Source: Vespula vulgaris
Lineage: Eukaryota; Arthropoda; Insecta; Hymenoptera; Vespidae
Assembly (NCBI RefSeq): GCF_905475345.1
Contig: NC_066587.1
Span: 7,188,070 to 7,252,069, forward strand
Direction of reading: 5' to 3'
DNA: 64,000 bases
This document shows positions 1 through 46,920 of this stretch, one piece after another. The notes beneath the pieces are model-generated. The model made no database searches. It saw only the letters and a program-made list of their open reading frames with translations, and was not told where the DNA came from. A program made the position numbers and the translations under genes. How positions within the stretch are numbered: the stretch's first letter is position 1; each line of letters starts with the position of its first letter.

Positions 1-286
1 ATATCGTCCCTTAAAAAATTATTTGTACTACTCATAGAATAACTGTAACAAGAGAGTTTTGGAGTAGATTAGATGTCAACATTTTAGATTTAAATAATTC
101 GAAAATCTACAGGAAAGTACCGATAAAACAAAAATCGTGTACTGGTATACATTTTATCAACCCAAAGATGTTAATCAAATCCTGCATAAAAATATATATG
201 TAGTCAACTCTAGATACTTTTAAAAAAAAGAAAAAAGAAAAAAAAAGAAAAGAAAATCTCAACTTTTATCGTTTTTTATCCAATAC
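1..286 (-). other. Nrx-IV intron downstream of exon 3b (partial)
   Basis: AT-rich intronic sequence starting at the GTATTG donor and running off the window edge. It contains an A-rich run at about 221-257. No exon is seen. Confidence 0.6.
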
Positions 287-483
287 CTCATCTACACCAT
301 CTTGACCTTCGTAACTAGTCCAGGCTTGACCATCATCAGAATATTGTACAATATATTCTGTCACATATTCATTAGTATGGGCGCGACCCCGTGTTGCGAC
401 GCTGCGTATCTCGTACCTGTCGCTCAGTTCCACAGTAAGATGTTGATCATAACTGCTAAGTTCTGGTGACCACGCAGAATCCC
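287..483 (-). CDS. Nrx-IV: Nrx-IV alternative exon 3b: discoidin domain version B
   Basis: 197 nt, the same length and the same phases as exon 3a. It encodes GDSAWSPELSSYDQHLTVEL, then a YEIRSVATRGR stretch and an NEYVTEYIVQYSDDG stretch, which align position by position with 3a. Its acceptor is TTTACAG; its donor is the weaker GTATTG. Because 197 is not a multiple of three, using both exons or neither would shift the frame, which fits mutually exclusive use. Compared with 3a this version carries more charged surface residues (DRYE, RAHT, GVDE). Confidence 0.83.
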
Positions 484-3400
484 CTGTAAAGCCCAGCCCC
501 GTGTCCAGATGTAAGAGTAAAGTGAAAGCAAAGCAGATAAACGATGTGGCACATGTGGCAATGAATATATCAATAATCAAAATATTCAATTATTTTTACT
601 AATAATGATAATGAATGTATATTTTTATGATAATCTTTGTTCATCATATATCATATCATTTATTAAACGATAGTATAATGCAAAATATAGAAATAAAATT
701 GTTTTATTAACACATTGATGTCGTGAAACGACATATCTCGTTTAGTACTTCATTTTCTGTAAATTTTTAGATATCATTAAAATGCTAAAATGGTCCAACA
801 GTTAGTATTTTTAGTTGAAAAAATACTCGACGTCAATGTGTTAATTTGTAATGTAATAATACAATAGACAATATTGTGAAAATATTGAAGAACGTAGTAG
901 CATTTTTTTCTTGTTACAACAATTATATTTCTATGAAAATGCATTGATTTCTTACCATCAGTTTCCAAATGATTTAACTCTGGTATTATTATGTACATGA
1001 TGGATATTAATTATGAACTGATAAGCACCATGCAAATATAAATTACTAGGGCATGCATTGAGAACCTACCTTTACATTTACATAGTAGCATATTGTAAAT
1101 TTTTCTTGTTATATGTTATTAATTATATTAATAAAAAATTATAGATTAATCTGAAGTTAGTACTTATAATTTATTAAAATCCAATGTTAATCTAATGCTT
1201 TTGTATTATATACATGCTGATTTTCTACATTATAATTTGCATACATTTCATGTTATTAAAACCAAAAGAATAGGCTACACAGCGAATGAATAACTTACCT
1301 TGATATTACCAGATTCTTCTTTAAAATCCACATAATCAAGACCATTGGTACCATAGCTGATACCATATTCCATAACATACTCATTTTTATGAGATCTTCC
1401 CTGGGTTGCCACAGCTGTGATATTCATTACTTGACCCAAGTCAATAGTCAGGTATTGGCCAAAGTCTGAGCTGCTAGCCGTCCATGCGTTTCCGCCTATG
1501 CCACAACATGTATGCATGCATGCAACTCAAAGTGTACTTAAAAATGCAATTATATCTAATAGAGATAAATAGATACTTGAAAGCTAGAATTTAACTGTCC
1601 CTGAGTCAATACTTTTTGGATATGTAAAGCATAAAAAAAAAAAAAATTGATAATGTATCTTACTACATAAAAATGCCTGAATATAGAAAAATAATCTACT
1701 TGCAAACATTTATACTACAAATATCAAAACTTTGTTGTGGTGTGGTTTCTTATTTTTTTTTTCTATTTAATATATATTTGATTATATATAGTATATCATA
1801 AGTTAAAGATTTCATATATTTAACTTAAGTAGGTTAATGCTCATTAACAAGATTATGTCGGCTACGTAGTGATATGGTATCTCTACTAATCAATAAATTT
1901 TCCTCAATATACTTTAATGAATTCCAGCAAAAATAAATAATTTTTTTATTGAAAAGCAAATATTTTATTATTATTTAAAGGTAAGTTACAAAATTACATG
2001 TTAGTTTATATAAATTTATTTTCCCATAAAACAAAAATTATGTACATTACCAAATATTATTGCAAGCTTTGCTAGAGATGTTTAAGGTTTCTCATTTTTA
2101 CTAAAATATTTTTTCACATACTGTTCATCTTCTGAATGCATAGGTATAGCATTCACTAAAAGTTTATTATAATCTAACAGTTCAAACATTTTATTTTGCG
2201 ATTTAGGTGCTATTCCATTTTCTTGTAAAGCTACAGCAACACAATGCTCAGAGTCCAACAATGATTCTTCGAATAACCAATTTTGTTTATTTCCTTTCTG
2301 ATATAACACAGTATCACATACTAATTTATTCGGAACTAATTTTGAATTCGTCTTAAAATCGATTGTTCTAAGATCTGTAACTATTCCTATTCCTAAAGCT
2401 TTAACAAAGCTTTCTTTTAAAGCCCAATGTCTACAGAACATACTAATTTGTTCAACTTCCATGCAAGTTGTACTACCTCGGATTTCTTCCCATTCGGAAG
2501 ATGAAAAGTTTCTATTCATAATACGAAAAAATTCAGATAATTGTTTACCACCTGTATATTCTAACTTCATAATATCTACACCCAATAATACATCTCTAAC
2601 TTCACCTGCTAACACACTGTAATATCCTTGATGCGAAACATTAAAGCTAATATTTATTGCAGAGTTCTTTAAAATAGGTTTGTTATTGTTATCTCTTGTA
2701 AATACTATTTTATCATATGGGATATGTGTATACTCATTGACAAATTTTCTCATTAATAATCTACCTATGAGAGAAGCCCTAACATCCTTTCGAAATACGA
2801 ATCTATCTAATCTTTCCTTCTCTTCTAGTTGTACACAAGAAATTGCATGTGAAAATTCTTTTTCATTTGGACTCCATTCTTTCCAATTAAATGCCCAGCG
2901 AACGCTTTGACTCATTTTATCAACATTGATATTATATCTTTTCATTAATTAAAGTTATTATAAAATTCATAATATTCTACTCTCTTTATGTACGGCCTTA
3001 TTATTGTTCTTTGTTAGTATCCACCTGAAGCAAATATATAAATTACTTGATATCTTAATATAATTTATTTTTCTTTAACAAAATTTATATAAAACTTTGA
3101 AAAGTATATGAATCAGAAGAGAGCATCCAAATAGTATCTCATAATTGAGCGTGGGTGTGTTCAGAACAAGTTCATTGTACTTAATTTGGGCGTGCCTTAG
3201 AAATTTACTCATTAATACTTTTTTTTTCAGATATAAGAAGATAGTAGAGATCACCAACAAATAAAAGCAATTATAGTGTGCAACAGAAGATAGCAAGATA
3301 GATTTAAACAAAATAGCTAGGCAAGCAAGAAGCTAATATACTTTATGCATTATCAAAATATTCAGATAATTTTATAGAAGAAATAATAACTCACACCATT

Positions 3401-4125
3401 TAATAAAAGCTTAAGATATAGAAATGAATCATAAAAATACACATTTATACAAATAAATTATTAAATCATACCGTTAAGTCTTGCATTGTTAGGTCCTCTC
3501 TCCGGTAAAAACGTAGTTGCTGTTAAATGAGCTCTATCCAAAAGAGGCACATTACATTCGTAGTCGTCTAAAAATCAAAGATAATAAACATTAGAAAGAG
3601 ATCGCGAAGACTGCATCTTTTCAATCGCATCACAATATAACATTCGTAGTTTATTCGTTCAAACTAGTTATTCTAAAATCGGTTTGGATAACGTTAGAAT
3701 AATCTTTTACAGTTTTAAAAATAATGACGAATTAATCGGTATTCGTTCATTCGTTTACAAACGGGTATAATAAAATAAACAAAATATCGAGCACACGCTT
3801 GCGCGAATCTTCGACCATAGCCTATTTAAAAGGTTATATAATTGAATAATTAATTTTTATTAGAAAGATAAACGTCATCTTAAACGATTATATGTCATTT
3901 CGATTATTCTGATGAAACGGAAGGAATTAATTTAAATTTGTTGGTAAGTACTGTCATATCGTCAATTCGAACGCCATGTTCAAGTGGGCTTGGTCGTAGG
4001 AGTCACGCTTGAAACATGTCGCGCACTGATTATCTCCATACAATCAACAATTCTTACTTACATGCGTTTGTTAATGAATTTGCCGCAAGAGCGAAGACGA
4101 ACACAAAACAGTTGAAAGTGTTCAT
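287..4125 (-). CDS. Nrx-IV: Neurexin-IV (Caspr-like) gene, 5' part: signal peptide and start of discoidin domain
   Basis: Minus-strand coding exons, in transcript order: 4062-4125, 3472-3567, then either 1299-1495 or 287-483. They give a 21-residue signal peptide, a YDYECN start containing the first discoidin-domain cysteine, and the first part of an F5/8 type C (discoidin) domain. Joins are in phase: T+AC makes Tyr, and G+GC or G+GG makes Gly. Family knowledge: insect Neurexin-IV is a single-pass protein of septate junctions and neuron-glia contacts, with an N-terminal discoidin domain followed by LamG and EGF repeats. In Drosophila, alternative discoidin exons are known for this gene. The remaining exons lie beyond the left edge, so the LamG/EGF architecture cannot be confirmed here. 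The identification rests on the secreted N-terminal discoidin domain plus the duplicated exon. Another secreted discoidin protein is the main alternative. Confidence 0.85.
707..844. mobile_element. piggyBac-like MITE with TTAA ends
   Basis: The element begins TTAACACATTGATGTCG and ends CGACGTCAATGTGTTAA. These are 17-nt inverted termini with one mismatch, including the flanking TTAA (the piggyBac-superfamily target-site duplication). It is 138 bp long with no coding capacity. It sits in the intron between the two alternative Nrx-IV exons. Confidence 0.65.
1029..1057 (-). promoter_or_regulatory. Two UGCAUG motifs downstream of exon 3a
   Basis: UGCAUG on the transcript strand at 1057-1052 and 1034-1029, about 240-270 nt past the exon 3a donor. 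With the upstream pair this gives four motifs within 500 nt, where about one per 4 kb per strand is expected by chance in balanced sequence. Confidence 0.4.
1299..1495 (-). CDS. Nrx-IV: Nrx-IV alternative exon 3a: discoidin domain version A
   Basis: 197 nt, starting with GC (completing Gly) and ending in phase 0 before a strong GTAAGT donor. It encodes GNAWTASSSDFGQYLTIDLG, then a QVMNITAVATQGR stretch and an NEYVMEYGISYG stretch. These are classic discoidin motifs: the aromatic Trp, the Y-hydrophobic-I-D-L-G strand and the ATQGR turn. The acceptor (GGCATAG) has a poor pyrimidine tract. Two overlapping UGCAUG motifs sit 20-29 nt upstream of it (1515-1524). Both points suggest regulated rather than constitutive splicing. 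Confidence 0.85.
1515..1524 (-). promoter_or_regulatory. Overlapping UGCAUG (Rbfox-type) motifs upstream of exon 3a
   Basis: On the minus strand the sequence reads TGCATGCATG, two overlapping copies of the Rbfox/A2bp1 recognition motif, ending 20 nt before the exon 3a acceptor. Known rule for this family: sites just upstream of an exon tend to repress it. Function here is inferred. Confidence 0.5.
2082..2945 (-). CDS. AASDHPPT: 4'-phosphopantetheinyl transferase (AASDHPPT type)
   Basis: A complete 287-residue, single-exon ORF. It transfers the 4'-phosphopantetheine arm of CoA to a serine of carrier proteins such as cytosolic fatty acid synthase ACP and the aminoadipate-semialdehyde dehydrogenase. 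Visible Sfp-type motifs: FNVSHQG at 101-107, GVDIM at 122-126 (Asp124, metal ligand) and WALKESFVKA at 174-183 (Glu178 metal ligand, Lys182 conserved). EEKERLDRFVFRKD at 41-54 and the C-terminal FELLDYN and NAIPM blocks match animal AASDHPPT, and the length is close to the family norm of about 300. An internal Met11 (MSQSVRW) could be the real start, since the family homology begins there. AATAAA signals lie on the minus strand at 2020-2015 and 1950-1945. The gene is nested on the same strand in the Nrx-IV intron between exons 2 and 3a. Confidence 0.95.
   Translation of the reverse strand: MKRYNINVDKMSQSVRWAFNWKEWSPNEKEFSHAISCVQLEEKERLDRFVFRKDVRASLIGRLLMRKFVNEYTHIPYDKIVFTRDNNNKPILKNSAINISFNVSHQGYYSVLAGEVRDVLLGVDIMKLEYTGGKQLSEFFRIMNRNFSSSEWEEIRGSTTCMEVEQISMFCRHWALKESFVKALGIGIVTDLRTIDFKTNSKLVPNKLVCDTVLYQKGNKQNWLFEESLLDSEHCVAVALQENGIAPKSQNKMFELLDYNKLLVNAIPMHSEDEQYVKKYFSKNEKP
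3075..3212 (-). CDS. Candidate small ORF, 45 residues, one hydrophobic segment
   Basis: ATG at 3212-3210 and stop at 3077-3075, followed about 10 nt later by AATAAA on the minus strand. It encodes a hydrophilic N-terminus (MSKFLRHAQIKYNE) and a C-terminal hydrophobic stretch (ILFGCSLLIHILFKVLYKF) long enough to span a membrane. It lies 129 nt upstream of AASDHPPT on the same strand, inside the Nrx-IV intron. I do not recognise it. The initiation context (TTA before ATG) is weak and a chance ORF is quite possible. Confidence 0.25.
   Translation of the reverse strand: MSKFLRHAQIKYNELVLNTPTLNYEILFGCSLLIHILFKVLYKFC
3472..3567 (-). CDS. Nrx-IV: Nrx-IV exon 2: N-terminal discoidin segment
   Basis: A 96-nt exon with acceptor ...TTTTTAG and donor GTATGA. 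It reads DYECNVPLLDRAHLTATTF then LPERGPNNARLN. The cysteine and the run of small and hydroxyl residues are typical of the first strand of an F5/8 type C domain. It ends with one base (G) that completes a glycine with either alternative third exon. Confidence 0.83.
3568..4061 (-). other. Nrx-IV first coding intron
   Basis: 494 nt between the signal-peptide exon and exon 2. No repeat or ORF of note. Confidence 0.6.
4062..4125 (-). CDS. Nrx-IV: Nrx-IV exon 1 (coding part): signal peptide
   Basis: The ATG is at 4125-4123 and the exon ends at a GTAAGTAAG donor (4061 downward). It encodes 21 residues beginning MNTFNCFVFVFALAA, with a hydrophobic core and a small-residue end (TNA) suited to signal-peptidase cleavage, so the mature chain would start YDYECN. 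The exon leaves one base (T) that joins AC of the next exon to give Tyr. A four-codon upstream ORF (ATG at 4133) ends in a TGA that overlaps this ATG as ATGA, so the start may be reached by leaky scanning or reinitiation. The 5' UTR extends to higher coordinates; its start is not visible. Confidence 0.8.
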
Positions 4126-5430
4126 CCTTTCATTGCCCTATTAAAAAAATAATAAAGGAACGCAAGAATGCGTACTCGCGTCGAAGAACACGCCACCGTA
4201 ACCGTTTCAAAACTGTTAGTATACTTTTACCAAATTCCCATCCGTTACGAGACTCACTCAATCGCTGTTACTACTACACTAATACTATACTACTACTAAT
4301 GAACACATATGTACACAGTGTATCATATACAGACGTTACGTGATTTCACTTGAAAAAGAGATGACGACGAAGCCACGCGTGTATCGATGTACCGTGTCGA
4401 ACGTAGAAACGATACGATGTATCGAATTAGGACTTTTCTCATTTCGAGAATCGTTTTTATGTTGGTAACCCTTACGATAGATGGTGCAACATGTTGTAAG
4501 TTGAGAAGTAACGGTTATTGCATATTTCAAGTACAAGATAGACAAAGATAAACTATAATGAGTTCTAATTGGCTGTAGCAAAACAAAAAAAAGCGGGCTT
4601 CGATAATTTTGTAAATATACCGAATAAAAGAATAAACGTAATAGTAAAGTAAAAACGTAAAAAAAAAAAAAAGAAAAACAATTGCGTGTGTAAATACACG
4701 TAGAGTTCGCAATATTATGGAAATCGCTTAATCGGCAAAGTACATATTTAAATTTGACTTTGAAATAACAACAAAGCAGTCAAAGTCCTTTATGCTATTG
4801 CGCACGTAAAATAGGATGAGGACGCGAGGGGAGGGGTCACTTGAACGTAAACGAAGTTAGTTTCTCATTATCGATCGGGCGGTGTGGATCGTTATTTTGT
4901 ACGGTCCAATAAATTATCTCCGGCTTGTAGGCTAATGTATTAATACAAATTAATCCGAAGAGAGACATTAACGTACCTAGATATTACCGTCGTGTGGTAT
5001 ATATAATTATTATTAAATAATGTGTTGGTTACTACAAGAAGAATCGAGAATAATTTTATTGCGCGTATCGTTAATTCTTCGAAAATATAACTTTCGTCAG
5101 GATCGATGAGCCGAGCTGAATTTTTTTCGGTAAGTTCTGTTTTCATACAAAAATTAATCACGAATGCGTATTAAAGATTATTCGTAGCTGCTTCAAATAA
5201 TTCTAGAAATCCTACTGCGTAATTTACATTTTATTACGATTAAGCTTTTATTTCGTTTTCCAAACTCGTATTAAACGTTTCGTATTTATTTTAGATGATG
5301 ATTATTGAAATAGTTTATGAAAAACATTGTTTGTAAAGCGTTGTCCTGCGAAGCATATATGTATGTATTTCGATATTGTATGATGGCGTTTATCTTGCTT
5401 GAGTAAATTTGAATTTCGCGAGAAAACAAG
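4126..5430. other. Presumed Nrx-IV 5' leader and upstream region
   Basis: This region contains the Nrx-IV 5' UTR on the minus strand, with several short upstream ORFs (for example the ATG at 4133). Beyond it lies AT-rich sequence without recognisable genes. I cannot place a transcription start; no clear TATA element stands out. Confidence 0.4.
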
Positions 5431-5538
5431 ATGGCGGGTTCTGTTGGCGTCGTAATAAATTTAACGAAGTTACTTGAAGATAGACAAAAGTTGATATTTG
5501 CTAGTGGTGATGATTTTGCATTGAAATGGCGATCATAA
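5431..5538 (+). CDS. Candidate plus-strand small ORF or first exon, 35 residues
   Basis: The ATG sits in AAGATGGCGG, a strong Kozak-like context that also resembles the YY1-type motif found at many housekeeping-gene starts. The reading frame is MAGSVGVVINLTKLLEDRQK followed by LIFASGDDFALKWRS and a stop. The composition is protein-like and free of low complexity, but 35 codons can arise by chance. I see no downstream plus-strand exon and do not recognise the sequence. If real, it would converge with kul. Confidence 0.22.
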   Translation: MAGSVGVVINLTKLLEDRQKLIFASGDDFALKWRS

Positions 5539-6219
5539 ATTGATTATCATAATTAACAAGTGTGAAACAACACGACAAAGGACGTGACTGCGTGAAAATT
5601 ACTGCGAGTATAAAGGACATTTAGTACAATTACGATAATGCTTCGAATTATAGGTAAAATATCGTTGGGTATAATCGATTAAAAAGTTAAAGAGATTTGT
5701 TGAGTTTGAAACGGGCGGTGGGAGAGAGAGAGAGAGTGAGGGGGGGGGCAGTGACAAAGGGAAAGGGACAGAAATTATCGCAGTTATTTTTCGATCGTGA
5801 TTTAAACTTTATTTTGCTTGAAAACTCATTAAAAGTAAATCAACTTTTTTCCTCGCAATATAATATTCGAGAGAGTACTCGAGAGTGAATAACAGTATTC
5901 GTTTAGCGAAGCTATTTTGTTATTAGCGTTTATTTTGAGCGGTCAAAATTGGATTTAGATGGTAAAACAAAAAGGGACGGTTGTACGAACAATTATTTTT
6001 CGAAATATCTTTTCCATCATTGATTACGAGCGTCGTATCGTCATCGTATGCTCTTTCGATTATATTTCGATTTCGAAGTAACGAATAATCGATCGATAAT
6101 TGAAACGTCGATAGATGGGTAGATGGCGTCGCGGTGCATCGAACGATAACGAGAAATAGCGGGATAGAGAAGGAGAGTTAAGAAGGTTAGAAATAAGGTA
6201 AAGTATGATTATATGAATT
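5539..6219. other. Intergenic AT-rich spacer
   Basis: Nothing recognisable except a short GA-rich patch at about 5719-5748. It lies beyond the likely end of the kul 3' UTR. Confidence 0.5.
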
Positions 6220-6569
6220 TGTAGCATATGATTTATTTTTTTTACAATAATGATCGAGATTGCTTATACATTCTTCTACACGCATACATACACCGATACT
6301 AAACTTCGGGACGACCTCCTCTACGATTGGTCCGCTTCTATACTCGATTAAAATACGAATCATTCATATCCAGATTATTCGATCATCATCATCATCATCA
6401 TCATTCTTATTTCGAATTTTACATGCTTTGTTCTACGATCGACACGAACATATACTAATCGATTCGACAAGTATATACAATATTTACAAACTCTTGAAAT
6501 TATATCCGACTTCGCAGTTCATCAATAACGTAATAAAGAAGTCGAATAAGAGAAGAATATATCCCACGA
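6220..6569 (-). other. kul 3' UTR (inferred)
   Basis: This follows the kul stop codon on the minus strand. An AATAAA hexamer on that strand lies at 6237-6232, so cleavage probably falls near 6220. A (CAT)-type trinucleotide run lies at about 6383-6402. The end point is inferred from the hexamer only. Confidence 0.45.
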
Positions 6570-43881
<37,312 letters not shown>

Positions 43882-44519
43882 CTGTAAAAAAAAAAGAAAA
43901 AATAAAGAAAAAAACACATACACATACAAACGTACATACGTATTAAAGCAAAAAGAATAATTTTAATATATATATATATATATCGTGTTTATATTTATTG
44001 TATATATATCTAATAATCGTATATCTTGAATATTTTTGACGCCAGTCTAATTTATACGTAGATAAACGTTCGAAACGATTTCTTCAATTTTACGTGCTGT
44101 TTCTCTTTTCTGTTTCGTAACTTTCATCCTCTATTTTAGCTTTTCCTACGAAAGCGTTTGGCATATCATATCCCGCGATTTGCAGAATGCGCGAATATCG
44201 AAGAGAGAGAGAGAGAGAGATTCACGGTTATATTCCCTTCGAGCCGTATTGCTAGTGAAATCGCTTACTTGTTTTATATGCCAACGTACGTGTTGAAAGA
44301 ATCGAAAGGTGAGAAGGAATAACGTTCTTCTGGATTGTACGATCAAAACGATCGGAAAGAGAGAAAAGTAAGATTATGTATCTAATGTTTTTTAAAGCCG
44401 TTAGAACGATCTTTAACTTTTGAAATTGAACTTTCGAACGATCGATTAGTTTTTCTTCAGCTTGGTAAAATAATTCTTTTTCTTTTCTTTTTTCTCTTTC
44501 TATTCTTTTTTTCTTCAAT

Positions 44520-44960
44520 TTTATTGACTTTCGAAATCGTCAATGGCGGGCATTTTTTTTTTTTTAGCGAGTAACAATGTTTATAGAATTGTTATACGAA
44601 ATAATAAAATAATTTCTTTATCGTTTCACTTTCGAAGTCGTTGATAGACGAAATAATTTTCGTAAAATTAAAATCGATCTTTGGAATATTCGTGGTGGAA
44701 TTTTCTTTTTTCTTTTTTTTTTTGTTTCGACAAGATCAGATGATTACTTTATTATTTGATTTCAAAACAACACGAATTTCGAAGTCGTCGATAGATGGAA
44801 AATTGTCTTTATTTTTTTTTTAGCGGACCGTGACGTCTACGATGGAATTGTTTTTCGACAGGATGATATAATTTCTTTATCACATTACAAGTCATTTTTT
44901 TCAACGATACCTACGATTTTATCTACGAAATTATTTTCTAACAGGATGAAATAATTCCTT
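44520..44960. repeat. Degenerate tandem units around TTTCGAAGTCGT
   Basis: Three diverged units contain TTTCGAA(A/G)TCGT(C/T)(A/G)AT followed by a T-run and an ATAATTTCTTTATC-like segment (about 44527, 44631, 44777). No coding content. Confidence 0.5.
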
Positions 44961-46920
44961 TCTTTTTTATTTTTTTGTTCGATTTAAGAACATCAATTAA
45001 TAAATCAATAAATAAATCGATAGTCAAGATAATTCTGTTCAATCGCTTCGGAAATCGCTCGTACATTATCATGCATCCTTTAAAAAAAAAAAAGAAGAAA
45101 GAAATAAAAGAATAAAAAAAATGTAGGGAAAGAAGAAAAATCTTATTTCACCGTGTGTGCTCTATGAAAAGAGGATTCGCTAGTCGTCGAGTAAAATCGC
45201 GTTACCCGTCGACGCGGAAAATAATATCGTGAATAATGCTGAGATAGATAGAGAAAGTAAAAAAAGAAAAAAGAGAGAGAGAAATAGAGGGAAAAGAAGA
45301 TTGGAAGGGAAAAAAAAAGAATTTTAAGGTCTTAAGGACCGTATTGACAAACAAGAGAGTTAAGAAAAGGGAGAAAAGATCGACTAGCCTTTTCCTTTAC
45401 TGTTTTCGTTTCTCTACTCGTCTATGGTTTTTTTCCCCATGAACACATACTACTTATTTACTGACTGACTTACTGACTTACTTACTTACTTAGTTACTTA
45501 GCTACTTACTTACTGACTTACCTACTTGCTTACTTCTCGCATGCTGGACAAAGGGAATACGAAAGTAAGTTCGTGCCAAAGCGGCGAACTGCTTGCTAAT
45601 TCACCGCTGATAACGTCGCACGTGGACCCCCTTGTACGCGATAACGCGTCCCCAAGTAGGAAACAAACACGTTTAGATCGTTGAAAAACGACGTAAAGAA
45701 CGACCGAAGCCTCTTTTACACGCTCTTATATAGCTTTTATATAAGTATGAAGTTTAACTCGAAAACTGAGCCGATAATTTTAAGATTGAGAGCATTTATG
45801 AAATTGTTCAATCGTATACTTTCTTTAAAATGTATATGTACGTGTCTGTATGTATATATTTCTAACGAATTTCTTCAAAGATAATTTCCGTTTCCTTCGT
45901 GATAATTCTTTGAAAGATAAAAAGGGAAAGTAATCACCGTTGACTTTTCTTTCCTTTTATTTCTTTTTTTCTTTTTATATATAACTTCACAGACGTGTCT
46001 CGTGCGCCTTTTCTAATATACTCGTATAACTTTGAGAATGATAATTAAATCAAACCTTCTTCCTTCTAATTCCGTTTAATTAACACTAAATGAAGTGTCA
46101 CGTCGTTGAGTCAAATCAAAATCATATAATTTCCGAAGAAAATATCGTTGCGATATCGTCGACAAAAAGAACAATTTATGATACAAAGGTTTATAATTTT
46201 TAATAGATTATACAAAATCTCTGAAAAGGATGTAAAACTTTAAGTATTAATGATTTAGATATGCCTATGAGACTGACAATTATACAAGATTATGAGTTTC
46301 TCTACGAGATACCTAAGTCAAAAAAGGAGGAAGGGGGAGGAGGAAAAGGAGGAGACAGACGATTAAGAAAAGGACGAAAAATAAAAAAAGCAAAAAAGAA
46401 AATATTAAAGCAGCCATTAGATAAAGGAGACGAAGAACAATATCTTTTTATACTTTTCCAAAGGGATTGCTCCGTAGAGACGTCACAGAAGTTCCTCGTT
46501 GTAAATCACTCGGTCGATCGACCCCACCAAGGTTTATCCATTTTCGAGGCCGCAGACGTAGAAAGGATAGGAGAGAGCCACTCCTGACATCGTTCCAATC
46601 CTGATCTTTCTCTCTTTCTTCTCATCCCCCTCTTATCCCTCCATCTCTTACGCGGTCCTACGTCGAAGGCTTCATCCCTTGCGAAATTTATGTGCGGAAC
46701 GACGTAGAAATTTCGAGAAAATTCCCAAGGCGTAAGTCCTACACCCTCGGGACACGTACCCTTTTTCCATCCCCTGGATCCCTTCTGGTATCGTCATTCA
46801 CCCTCGCGAACCCCTTTAGTTACCTTCACTGTCGACCTTTACGATTGATATACAAGCGAATTCGAACGGAATGCCGAACGAGAATATCCGAACGAGTGTT
46901 CTTTTTCTACCGTAAAATTA

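Larger units (their letters stand above)
484..1298 (-). other. Nrx-IV intron between alternative exons 3a and 3b
   Basis: An 815-nt intron. On the transcript strand it holds UGCAUG at 1057-1052 and 1034-1029, and ACUAA at 1161-1157, 815-811, 806-802 and 746-742. The last three ACUAA motifs fall inside the small inverted-repeat element at 707-844. Confidence 0.6.
1496..3471 (-). other. Nrx-IV intron hosting AASDHPPT
   Basis: This intron lies between Nrx-IV exons 2 and 3a. Besides AASDHPPT and the small-ORF candidate it is AT-rich. Segment 1525-2081 holds the AASDHPPT 3' UTR and A/T runs with no other coding signal. Confidence 0.6.
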
